This document shows positions 1-9,698 of a stretch of 64,000 bases of DNA, piece by piece. The DNA is from Trissonchulus latispiculum. Lineage: Eukaryota > Nematoda > Enoplea > Enoplida > Ironidae. Below the pieces are notes generated by a model, which made no database searches, was not told where the DNA came from, and saw only the letters and a program-made list of their open reading frames with translations. The stretch is from positions 1 through 64,000 of the forward strand of contig JASAND010026347.1 of NCBI GenBank assembly GCA_030248195.1, in the 5' to 3' direction. Position numbers and translations under genes: made by a program. Numbering within the stretch: position 1 is the first letter of the stretch; the number at the start of each line of letters is the position of its first letter.

Positions 1-153
1 AAAGCTTAAAAACCCGACCTTCCTGCCACTGGCGCTACCGCTAAGTTTTATATTTATTTTATAACCTAAATAATGTAAAAATTATCACTAAACAGATCGC
101 TTGAGTCAAATGTACTACCAGCAACAAGATCACTCAAAACACAACTGTAGCCA

Positions 154-594
154 TGATACTAGTATAACTTCAAAACATAGGTAAGCAAAACTCTTGTTTT
201 GTAAAGGTTCATGATCTATGGAAGTTGTGCCTGGAATTAACTTTTATTAGCTGGCCAGCTGATGCTTTTGTCGAAGTTTAAGCTGCAATCAGACCAGCAG
301 AAGTATATATATTGTCGGTTTGTGGGGCAGCTGGCTGGGAACAGGCGTAGGCATGACGGGTGAAAAAGGTTCTTCTGTGTTTGTTCCTGTGTTCCAGTCA
401 GAAGTTTCTCAAAGCGTGTTAAACAAAATTGAAAACTAACCTAAATCTACACCGTTAAACCACAAGTCTTCTTTTGTGGAATTTTCAACTTTCCTGTCTG
501 AGTACTCGGCCTTCCTTCCCCCTCCTTCCTGCAGTCTACGTTTTCCACGTTTTTTTAGCCTTCCGAGTGGGTTTGTAGATTTCAGCTATCTTAG
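154..594 (+). repeat. Interspersed repeat, copy 1
   Basis: About 440 bp that reappears as its reverse complement at 15385-15822 with high identity, for example GGCCAGCTGATGCTTTTGTC here against its complement near 15715. No long open frame survives in both copies. Its termini could not be tied to a transposon class, so it is left as an unclassified dispersed repeat. Confidence 0.8.
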
Positions 595-2502
595 TCACTA
601 TGGATCTGCGGGGGCAGCCTCAATCGCCTAACAGCACGATTTGCGGTTACCCTGGGCATGACTGAAATAACGTACGTCAGGACTGCTTGGGGATCTTGTT
701 TTCTATCCTTGATGACAAGAAAATGTGAAACCTCAAAAACTTGAAATTTAGGGTGGCATTGCCACCACCGTAATGATTTTTGAGGACGCAGTGTGAGCTC
801 AAATATGCAACATTTTCAGTAAATCTTGGCATGACGAAGCCTCCATAACTTTTATGTAGAAAGCGTTATTCAACATGGCAAACTAACTTCGCTTGATACC
901 ATTTGATATTTTAATATGATTCTGGGGTGCGTAGCACTACGACGGTAGGGGTACCATGCGCTAAAAGATAGGATCTTGATCTAAGCGGCAAACAACAGCA
1001 TCAAAGATGTCAGGAGGAAGAGCTTTACAAATAATGTGAATATCTCTCCTGCATCTTTCCGAAGTTACAAGCGGTTCACTGTTTACTTTACGTTGACCAT
1101 TCTCAAGCGCATGGAAAAGTGACAGCACGTCAATCCATTTGTAAACTAAATGTCTAGAAAATTGTCTGGAAATTCTAAAGACGTCGTTCTGTTTTCCAAG
1201 AATATTATGCAGAAGACAGTACTGCACAAATGTTCAGGAAAAGTCCAAGGCAAGCAGTGCAAAATTGATTTTCAATTCAATTCAAAACATTTCGACTTTG
1301 ATTTTGTCATCAATGCTTCAGTCTAGCCTGGCCAAATTTTGCAGGTAAGTTGTATGGTGTGAAGTTTGATCCCATGTGCTCTTGTACCTCTCGAAATAAA
1401 GACTGGACTTCGTGTAATTTAGGAAAACTAGAAGCAGGTTCAGGTCTTAGGTGTGTGATGTCAAAACCTTCCTGACAGTATGTTCTCCTAATCTACTTCC
1501 TCTGTAAAAGATCACAAAAGTTAGTTTACTCGCAACAAAATTAGAACCATACGATATCCAAAAATTGGGCGTACTAAGCCCCACTAAACGTCCATAAAGT
1601 CAGCAAAATGTAAAGACAGAATCAGGGAACAGCACAATAATTCTGAGTGAAAATGGCGAACCCTATACCTACCGCCAACCCCACTTCAACTGCAACCAAC
1701 TAGTTTTCAACAGAAACTTATATAGTGCAACCCAATCGATAAAACCAACCCTACACATCAGTAGAAAATGGTTGATTGTTTGTCAGGTCAAAATGTAAAT
1801 TCGAACATCTGTTGTTTCAAATATTGACTCTCTCATCACAAATACGTCACAGAACTACAATATAGCTACTTTTATACATGTACTGTCAACTTCACACTGT
1901 AAATCAAGTTACTGTAGAAATACTGTAGAGATACTATAGAATTACTGTAAAACTCTATGGATTACTGTAAATTTAGGGTCTTAGACTTAGGCTTAACACG
2001 TCTGGCTGACTGATATTCCACAATGGCGTGCACTTAGGCCACTTCCTTTGTCTTCTTGGAAACTGCGCCGCTTTCTTTGTTTTTTGGAAATTGCAAGTGT
2101 TTTGCTGGATTTTGAAAAAGTCAATTAGGTTTTCAAAAAGCATGTTCAAAATTGCACAAATACTGAAGTGACAGTAAAATATTTGCTATCATAGGTGGAC
2201 TTGAAACATATTGTTGGATTCGAAGTTTTATGCCTATTAAATTTGAATATTTCATGAATGATCGTCATGACTTTGAAGGGTAACATAAACTTTAACAGTC
2301 TCCTTTGTTTAAATATGTACATACTTTTACATGCTTTCAAGATTAATTACTCACAACCATAAGAGATCAGATTCAAATTTTATGAACTCGTTAAAATATT
2401 ACATACGGTCATCTGATGTACCCACATCGCAACATCTACATATGAAATCGTAGATGGTCGAAAACTAACACAAAAGTAGGACACCCTTTAATATCACAAC
2501 AT
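595..2502. other. No gene recognised; ACTGTA-rich stretch
   Basis: AT-rich sequence. The longest open frame (961-1227, minus, 88 codons) has no recognisable motif or convincing splice context. Around 1899-1972 the word ACTGTA recurs every 12-18 bases, a degenerate simple repeat. Confidence 0.5.
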
Positions 2503-2602
2503 TTAATCCATGCACCCAATAGTCCAGCAACTGGTACAACACAGACTCTGGCTGACTTTGCTTGCTATGAAGTGGTAGCCACAGAAGCCCTTGAATGGAT
2601 TT
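2503..2602 (-). CDS. Possible cysteine-rich terminal exon (hypothetical)
   Basis: On the minus strand a good acceptor (CTTTACAG, plus-strand 2603-2610) is followed by a 100-base open stretch ending in TAA at 2503-2505. After one base completing a split codon it encodes 32 residues with six cysteines, five of them within the last dozen residues (pattern C-C-x-x-C-x4-C near the end). ATTAAA overlaps the stop. No upstream exon was found on this strand and no family is recognised. It could be a real last exon of a small secreted protein or chance; I favour neither strongly. Confidence 0.22.
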
Positions 2603-3257
2603 CTGTAAAGAAAATAGAACATTACCAGTTCTTGTTTCGGGATCGATTTGTTAAGATTTCATAACGTTAAATGTAAACATAGTCAGATAATTAATAACGA
2701 GGAATACGACTATATTATACCAGATAGTTACAGCAAGCTTATTCTTGTACTATATGCATCCTAATCGTTTTCAAGGTTTCATGGAGGAACAATTTAATTA
2801 GTAATAACTGAAAAATGTTGTGTGGCCCATATATCAAACAAAGAAAATGCACTTTAAATGTCGCCAGTAATCGGCGGCTGGTAAAACGATAACTGAGTGC
2901 CCTGGAGCACCACCAAATTAGCTGCAAGGCTGACGAACCAGCTGTAAACTGCACCGGCTATAAAACTCGTTCATTTTTGGCTTTTCGGCAAAAGACAGGA
3001 GAAAAACAGCGTCCGTGGTTGCTAGTACTGACCAATAGTTTCGCTTTCGCATAATTGTAGAATCTAAGTGATCGGCAAACAGGAGCAACGTGCTTTCCTA
3101 AAGTTTTGGGCGAAATCGAAGGCAACCAAACTGGTGACGGAGTCCGCCACATAGCCGGGATGCTTCGTAGAATATTGCTGAAAGAAAAGCTCTGCTGTAG
3201 AACCCCCGAGAGGTGCAGCGATTGGCCAGTCATAGAACTAGTTGCAGTGCCCTGGAG
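2603..3257. other. No gene recognised
   Basis: Contains minus-strand open frames (2739-2954, 2957-3287) with no recognisable motif; the second runs into the foldback element and is treated as chance. The 13-mer AGTGCCCTGGAGC occurs at about 2897 and again at about 3246, next to the foldback element. Confidence 0.4.
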
Positions 3258-3969
3258 CCTACGCGGACATGCTTGTAGGAGTTCCAATTGCCTCTTCGAG
3301 ACCTACAGCTTTGCTCTTTTCGAATCTTTGCGGCTTAAAAATAGCAAGGAAATTGATTTTAAAAGTCCCAAACTGACCATATTTGCAAAATCAAATATAG
3401 CGAATTCAGGCGCTAGCGCTACATACGGCAGCGATTTGAACGATCTACGACATAGTAAACAAACAAGCTCAATATTATGAAAAAATGCAAATTTGGTTCC
3501 ATTTTTGTAGAAATATTCAAGTTTGAATGTCTATTTCCCACGAACAGGAAGACAAAGCGCAAAAGCTTGAAAACAACCCCCACAATTGTTCCAAAATTGG
3601 CTGAGTAATGGCTTTCGAATTGCTTGCATTAATTGAGACAGATACGAGTTCAAAGCAATTTGGCTGCCATTTTCAAAATTTCACATTGTCGTTACTGTGC
3701 TTAGGCAAAAATGCCGCATAGAGCTATCCGTTGGGCACATATACATAATGAGTATTAAGTATTGACTTAACGGAGTACAACTGTGGATAATACTTAATCT
3801 CGCTGTGTGATGTGTCGAAATCTCGCTATATTTGAATTTGCAAATATGGTCAGTTTGGGACCTTTAAAATCAATTTCCTTGCTATTTTTAAGCCGCAAAG
3901 ATTCGAAAAAGAGCTTAGCTGTAGGTCTCGAAGAGGCAATTGGAACTCCTACAAGCATGTCCGCGTAGG
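3258..3969. mobile_element. Foldback (long-TIR) DNA element
   Basis: About 712 bp bounded by long inverted arms, 3258-3402 and 3823-3969, matching almost base for base (outer end CCTACGCGGACATGC). The 420-bp centre has no coding capacity, so this is a non-autonomous foldback/MITE. No clear target-site duplication is visible. Its right end lies one base from the start of the LTR-like repeat at 3971. Confidence 0.8.
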
Positions 3970-3970
3970 G

Positions 3971-4286
3971 TGTCAGCGTCGTGAATAGTTGGTGCGTAGA
4001 GTAGGTCGTCTCTGCCATTTTGTGAGTGTTGTTTTCGTTTGTACTTTTTATAATCCGAACTGAACTCTTGTTTTGGAAATTATTCGTGGTTTATTTTGAT
4101 ATGCGAATAAATAATCTTTTAGCGTAGGGATTTTTCTTATATTCTGAGCGAGCGACTATACAACCCTAATCAGCAAATAACCACAAAACCATTTTATTGA
4201 GCTCTGGACATCACACACCTTTGACAACAACCTGCAAATAAACGGTCTGTCATCGTGAATCTAGCACCGGGGTTTCATTCCCCACA
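3971..4286 (+). repeat. 5' LTR-like repeat
   Basis: Begins TGTCAGCG and ends ...CCCCACA, the TG...CA form usual for LTRs. Its first 109 bp are repeated at 8742-8850. It is followed by a PBS-like site. Confidence 0.5.
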
Positions 4287-4290
4287 AAAG

Positions 4291-4305
4291 TGGCGACCGT
4301 GACAG
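4291..4305 (+). promoter_or_regulatory. Primer-binding-site-like sequence
   Basis: TGGCGACCGTGACAG lies four bases after the LTR-like terminus. It begins TGGCGAC, as does the corresponding site of the gypsy element in this window, consistent with priming by a similar tRNA 3' end. Confidence 0.5.
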
Positions 4306-4682
4306 TGGTAGATGTCCAAAAATTATTCTGGACCTATCACTCGTAGTATTACTCGTAATTTACACGAAAAAGTTGTACTTTTTCACGAACTTCCTCAAAG
4401 TGAAGCAGAATTTTTGAGACTGACAGAAGTGACAAAATGGCAGAGATGAATGCGGTCGGGGGTGATACTGTGGGGGGAGAAAATTTTGGGGGGGCCCCAA
4501 AACCCACCCCAACCCCGGAGCGACAGTTCACTTGGGGGGGACACGCCCCCGGCCCCCTCCCCGATCCGATTCTATGCCGAGTGTCCAACAGAATGGGAGA
4601 ATTATAACGAATTCAACTAGTCTCTTGACATTTCAACGCCCGCCTCTATTTTTCAGACGCCTTCTGGCAGCGCATTCCCCAC
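4306..4682. other. Leader of LTR-type element
   Basis: AT-rich sequence changing to G/C tracts near 4470-4560. No coding region is recognised; it precedes the GC-rich frame. Confidence 0.4.
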
Positions 4683-6712
4683 GTGGAATCGCCACATCAG
4701 TTTGATTTGCTGACTCAGTATGGGTTTCCAGTAGATCTTTTGACGCAAAGGCTTGGGCGTAGTCCTCCGTGGACTGCTTTTGAGGTGGCATTTCAGGTGA
4801 TGGCGGAGAGCGATATGCAGGTGGTGGACCTCATGAAGGTGCTGTTTCCGCGGGAGTTCCCTTCCCCGTTTCCGGAGGGGATGGATCTCTCCTGGGGTCG
4901 GGTTCTCTCGACCCCCGGAGAGGCCGGCTCGGAAGCGCCGCGCCCGCCCGTTCGGTTTCGGTGGGGGCAGCCCCATGTGATGCGGCACCTTTGGGTGCTC
5001 CCCGGCCTGCTCCTCAGCCGCGGACGTCCTCTCGAGTAGAGGCTGTACAGGGTGAACCCCCAACGATGGAGGTTCCCCCTATGTTTTGCCGCCTCCGCCA
5101 TCAGTTATTCTCAACGACTCTATCGTTTGGCTCCTCGGCCATATACTGTCGCCTCAATTTAATCAGGTGGTGAGCAACTTGTCTGTGGTGGGTCCGGGTT
5201 CTGCGGTGCGGGGAAATTTGACCCCGTTGCCGGTGGATTCCGCGGCAACCTTCCCTTCTGATCCTTTTATGGGTCCGTTTAAGGTCGGCCCTCCTGATCA
5301 TGGGCCTGGGGGACGTCGACATTTCCAAGATGGTATGGACCTCTATCAAATTTTTCCTGGGGGAAGACCGATTTGGGTTACCTGAGGATAGGTTGGCTCC
5401 GTCGCCCCCGTTTGTGGGCACGCAAACCTTACCCTCTTATGCGGCGTCAACGATCCAGCGCTTGGTGGATGCTTCACCGACGGTAGTTCCGTTTCGGCCT
5501 TGGTTGGATCGCCACTGGCGGGTGACTCATCTTCCGGACGTGCGGTCTCAATCGGGTCCGCCGGGGGTGAATCCTTACTGGCGAGTTACGTACGATTGCT
5601 GGATGGAATGGCTCACGGGGCAATCTGCGCCGTTTGCGGTCCAAGAGCCGGTTCTGGATCGCTATTTTCATACGATCCGCGTGCTATTTCCTGGAGGCGC
5701 CCAAATTAGTCATGAGCCTATTCCGGCACCTCCAGAGCACGCTGACCTGATCTTTCCACCTGAGAGAGCCGATGCTTGGCATTGTACGATTTCCTTTCCG
5801 GCTCTGGCACGGGACGGGGAAGTGGTTTTTCCACCGGTTACTCTCGTAGGGACGGGGCCTGTGCAGTCTTTGGCCTCAGTAGCGGCCATTGCGCAGTTCG
5901 TCCCTTTCCTACGGGTGTATCCTTCCCTGACGATGTTTCAGCCGTATAAGGAGTCGTTGAAGTATTGGAAAGAAAAGTCGGTTCGCTTTGTGCACTTGGT
6001 CCAGTCGGTCATTCAGGATTGTATCCGTCACCCGGCTATGGCCTCGGATGCGGTCATGCGGTACGGTGCAGTCAAGGCCTTTCAAGGCACGAGTTCTCCG
6101 GCGTCTAAAATGTATAGGATCGAGGTGCTCGACGATGACGGGAAGCCTCAGCCGGAATACCTGGAAATCTGGGGTTTGTTGTTTCAGGCTTCTGAACTGG
6201 CTTACTAGTTTGGAAAGATTTTCATCTATTTTGGCCTACTGGAGCCGGGCCGTTACTTGGACAGTCTGGAGTGTCCCTTTCAGGTCATGGAAGCGGCGAA
6301 ACATTACGGGAAGGGGTGGTTTTCCCGCGTGGTGCAATACCGTAATATCTGGGAAGCTCCGGATAACCACATGCGAGCTATGCTCATGCTGGAAATTCTC
6401 CGGGCGAAAGCTCAGGTGTGTAAGCCTTTCGTCCAGTGGCTCCGCGCTTCAGGGGTGCGTATTTTGGTCGAAGCCACACCTAACCGATATTGGGGTATCG
6501 GCAAGTCCGCTCCTGTGGCGGAAAAGATGGGTCCCCACGATTACCCCATGTTGGCTAAGTTGGGCACAACAGATTACCAAAATTGGATGGACAAAGTTTT
6601 GATGCTCCTGCGGGCTGAGCTTTTCCCTGATCTGGGTGCTCAGGTTCTGTCATTGTGGGAATATAGAGAGGAGCAAGACCGGAATGCGGCCGCGGAGGCT
6701 TATCCGCAGTAA
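4683..6712 (+). pseudogene. Broken ORF ending in a NADAR (YbiA-like) domain
   Basis: A GC-rich coding block, unlike the AT-rich flanks. It runs through three frames (4683-5039, 5086 to about 5320, then 5300-6712), so at least two frameshifts have occurred. The last segment is open for 471 codons apart from one in-frame TAG at 6206-6208. After that stop come features of the NADAR superfamily, whose known members hydrolyse N-glycosidic bonds of riboflavin intermediates or ADP-ribose derivatives. These are a Phe-x-x-Met-Glu-Ala-x-Lys-His segment, a Lys-rich helix (EILRAKAQ), then VEATPNRYWGIG (YWGIG at 6488-6502), matching the family's E-x-x-x-D/N-x-x-W-G-x-G signature. The roughly 300 codons before the TAG are not recognised. 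The frame is probably cargo of the surrounding LTR-type element. The fold assignment rests on motifs only. Confidence 0.6.
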
Positions 6713-8741
6713 GGTCTGGCGTTGGGGTTTGGTTGTTGTTGGTTGTTTTGAAAGTCATTTCCTAAAATTTGACTGAAAAATTTTTTCTAAAGTTTGCTTG
6801 GTCGTGGAGGAGTATACCCTTGCCCTGGTTTCGGTTCTATTTCCTTGTATTTATGTTGATTTTTCTGGGTATCTCAAATTCCTTGTTTTCCATTTTAGAT
6901 TAAAGTATTCTTTTCTTTTCACGAGTAAAAATTTACTCAGTTAGTTTTACTTGCAAAATTTTCGTTTTCTTGCCCAAATTTTGATTCCTTCTAGATTAAA
7001 ATCGGCCTTAATTAGGGCTTCTTTCTGGCGGACCGTTGGTCCGGAAATTGTTGAAATCAGGCTGTTCCGAGGGTATAGTCCTCCAGGGTGTGATACTAGG
7101 TTTCTGCTGTTCCTATATTTCTACGATACTAATTTTTCGTATTCTTTTCATATGAGTTTTCGTAGCATTTTAAATATGGAGTACCCGTGGCCGGGCGGTC
7201 CGGCTCCCGGCCTGGAAACCGGCTGGGCGCCTGGATAACCCTGTTTTCTGGGGCTCCTCTGAGTTGTGGTCTTCGTGGAATTTTTAATGTATGCTACTTC
7301 CACGTTTTTGGTTGTCTTCTAATTGCGGGTTTTACATTTTATTTTTGACGGGTATAGTCGGGACTTAAAATCGGTGCTTTTGTCAGTTTAATTTTTGTTT
7401 TCATAGTTCTTGCCTTATGTTATTTTGCCATATATATACTGCTTATATGTTTTTTTGTGTGTTCTAGCCTGTTTGCGTGTCTTTGGACCTCCCCGCCCCC
7501 CGTGGGTTGTGCCGTTGGAGTGTGCCCCGTGGTCGGCTTGGAGGAAGTGCCTTGCTGGGCGCTTATCGGCTGTTCTGGTCTGGCCACGTGGTTTGGCTCT
7601 GCTGACTTTCGGTGCTTTTGGGTAGCCTGTGTTCACTGGACTTTCGGTGCTTTTGGGTAGCCTGTGTTCACTGGCTTAGGCTCTGTGTGGCCCGGATGTT
7701 GGCCTGGTTCTTGGTTTGGCTGGACCTCTGGTCCTGGTTTGTCTGCTCGGGCCTCCATTTGGCGTGCCCTGGAGCTTGGTTCTGCCTGTACCTGGCTTTT
7801 GGCCTTGCCATGGAATCTTGGTGTTTGGACTGTTAGGCTGATGCCTACCTGGTGGTCTGCGGTTGCTTGAGCCGCTGTGGTTTGCCTGTTTGGACTGGCC
7901 GATGTTGTGATTCCGAGCCGACGGATGTCCCCTCCCTTACACTCCAACGAACACTGGCATTCCAGTTCTGTGGTGTTTTGTTTGTTTTGATGTTTATGCT
8001 TATCTTGGTGGCATTAATCTTTGCAGCTTTTAAAAGACTAACTTTAATTTTTTTCACTTGTGAGTTGTGGCCCATATATAGTGCCTTGTTTTGTTGCAAT
8101 ACTTAACTTTTGTGTTTATTTTTTTGTTTTGATGCATAATAAATTCACCTGTATGTATTTCTTAGTTAGGATCGTTTTGAGTCTTACTTGTTGGGTTGGC
8201 ACTCTGTGCTATGCTTGCTCCTCGTCTTGTGTTGCTCGCTCCGGTGCGGTAGTTTTGTCTATATGTTTGTTGTTTTTGTTGGTTGGGGATAGTTTCCCCC
8301 AGTGGGTTGATCGGGGGCAGCCGATTAGTTTCGCTTAAAAGGCGCCTAATAGTTGGTAGTGTGCCTGGTGGCACGAAAAGTCTGCCCGGATACGTGGCAG
8401 TGTGTCAACGTTTTTATTCTGCTTTTCGTAACTTTGTTTTACCTTCTAACCTTTAACCTAGATTGCGCAATCGAGAATTTTAGCAGCTAAAATTGATCTA
8501 ACCCCTGTACTAATTCGGTGGACACGCCGCGCCGGGGCGGGCGGCGGCAAGAGGTGGTATTTTGTAGAATATAGGAAGTACACGTGAGCTAAGCCTAAGT
8601 ATACGGTAGATAAGTTTCAATCTAAATTGAAATGTTTCATGAATAATCAATGTAAAATTATCGTTAGCTAATTTCATGGCTCAAACGTGACTCATAACGA
8701 TGAACCAGTTCAAGATGGCGGAATAAGTGCAGTTGGGGTAT
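6713..8741. other. Non-coding 3' part of LTR-type element
   Basis: About 2 kb rich in T and G with many stops; open frames here are short and overlap on both strands. It holds a 35-bp exact tandem duplication at 7604-7673. No polymerase domain is seen. GTTGGGGTA just before 8742 could be a weak polypurine tract. Confidence 0.45.
7604..7673 (+). repeat. 35-bp tandem duplication
   Basis: Unit starting GACTTTCGGTGCTTTTGGG is present twice in direct succession (7604-7638, 7639-7673) without differences. Confidence 0.9.
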
Positions 8742-8850
8742 TGTCAGCGTCGTGAATAGTTGGTGCATAGAGTAGGTAGTCTCTGCCATTTTGTGAGTGC
8801 TGTTTTCGTTTGTACTTTTTATAATCCGAACTGAACTCTTGTTTTGGAAA
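8742..8850 (+). repeat. Truncated 3' LTR-like repeat
   Basis: Matches 3971-4079 with about three mismatches. Similarity stops abruptly after ...TTTTGGAAA, so the remaining two thirds of the LTR are missing. Confidence 0.6.
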
Positions 8851-9046
8851 CTTTCAGTTATCTATTCTGCTAGCTTTGGAAAAATTGGCTTTTATTCTAC
8901 ATTGTGATAACAATTTGGATTTTGACTGTTATTAAAAGAAAATACAATAAGCTATCAATGAATAATCCCACAGTGAACAGTGTCAGTTAAAAGGCTTTAT
9001 TAGTTATGCAGAAAAGAATAAAATTTCTGGTTTCGAATTCTTCAGT

Positions 9047-9086
9047 CACACACACACCCACACACACACACACACACACACACGCG

Positions 9087-9117
<31 letters not shown>

Positions 9118-9120
9118 GCG
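9047..9120. repeat. (CA)n/(CG)n microsatellite
   Basis: Alternating purine-pyrimidine run: CA repeats, an inner CG block (about 9083-9095), then CA repeats again. Open frames on both strands here are artefacts of the repeat. Confidence 0.95.
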
Positions 9121-9643
9121 GAATTACATGGATTAGAAGCAGAAAACTACCAAAACAGAAGTCCACACATAAATCGTACAATGTCTATCTTAAACCATTG
9201 CACATATGGTAAAATGCATGTTTAACGAACAAAGTGTGTGCTGGAGCTCGGCCTGAGCAAACTACCTGCTGCGCTGAGGTGCAGCAGGAAAAACCGACTG
9301 TAGTAGGCCTGCTGCGAAACGCAGCGGGAAAGTTTAATCCGCCATAGTGTTAATTAGTTAACTGACCAGTGACCCTACACAACACTAATACTGCCTTCGA
9401 AAATTTGTCAGTTCGGCACAGCAAGAATAATTTAAACAACTGAATGAAATCTTCACACCAATACTGGTTGAGTTTTAAGTTGGGTTTTATAAGATTTGAA
9501 AGAATCTTTCAAGAAACCAACTTTTTAGTGAGTACGTGACGTTCATTTAGATTCGCAGGAAACGCCCAAAAGGAGCAATACATCCAACTTTTGCATTGTT
9601 TTAGCCTTGTTTTACGTACTTTAAGCACAAAGCTATTGTAATT
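9121..9643. other. Upstream region of gene 1
   Basis: No coding region seen. Two related CTGC/GCAGC-rich blocks occur around 9268-9330. No TATA box is obvious at a fixed distance from the first ATG. Confidence 0.35.
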
Positions 9644-9698
9644 ATGGCCAATATTTTCCTCTTTCTTGTATGCGTCGGGATAACCCTTCGCGGTGGCG
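9644..9698 (+). CDS. Gene 1 exon 1 (signal peptide)
   Basis: ATG at 9644, 18 codons plus one base, then the strong donor GTAAGT at 9699. A short N-terminus followed by Phe/Leu/Val/Ile-rich core is characteristic of a cleavable signal sequence. Confidence 0.6.

Larger units (their letters stand above)
3971..8850 (+). mobile_element. LTR-type element carrying a NADAR-domain frame
   Basis: A 109-bp direct repeat starting TGTCAGCG occurs at 3971-4079 and 8742-8850. At the left it continues to a TGT...ACA-bounded 5' LTR-like unit (3971-4286), followed within a few bases by a primer-binding-site-like TGGCGACCGTGACAG. The right copy is truncated after 109 bp. Between them is a GC-rich broken coding region (4683-6712) and about 2 kb of T/G-rich non-coding DNA. 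No protease, reverse transcriptase or integrase is seen, so it is probably a non-autonomous or decayed LTR retroelement with a cargo frame. The LTR assignment is inference, because only one full LTR is present. Confidence 0.5.

Noticed and set aside
961..1227. 88-codon minus frame as a host exon
   Set aside because: No recognisable domain and no pair of splice signals; kept only as a note in the region description.
7410..7947. Several overlapping short frames in the LTR-type element
   Set aside because: Mutually antisense and low complexity; no conserved motif.
9006..9212. Frames with His-Thr repeats across the CA microsatellite
   Set aside because: Simple-repeat artefact on both strands.
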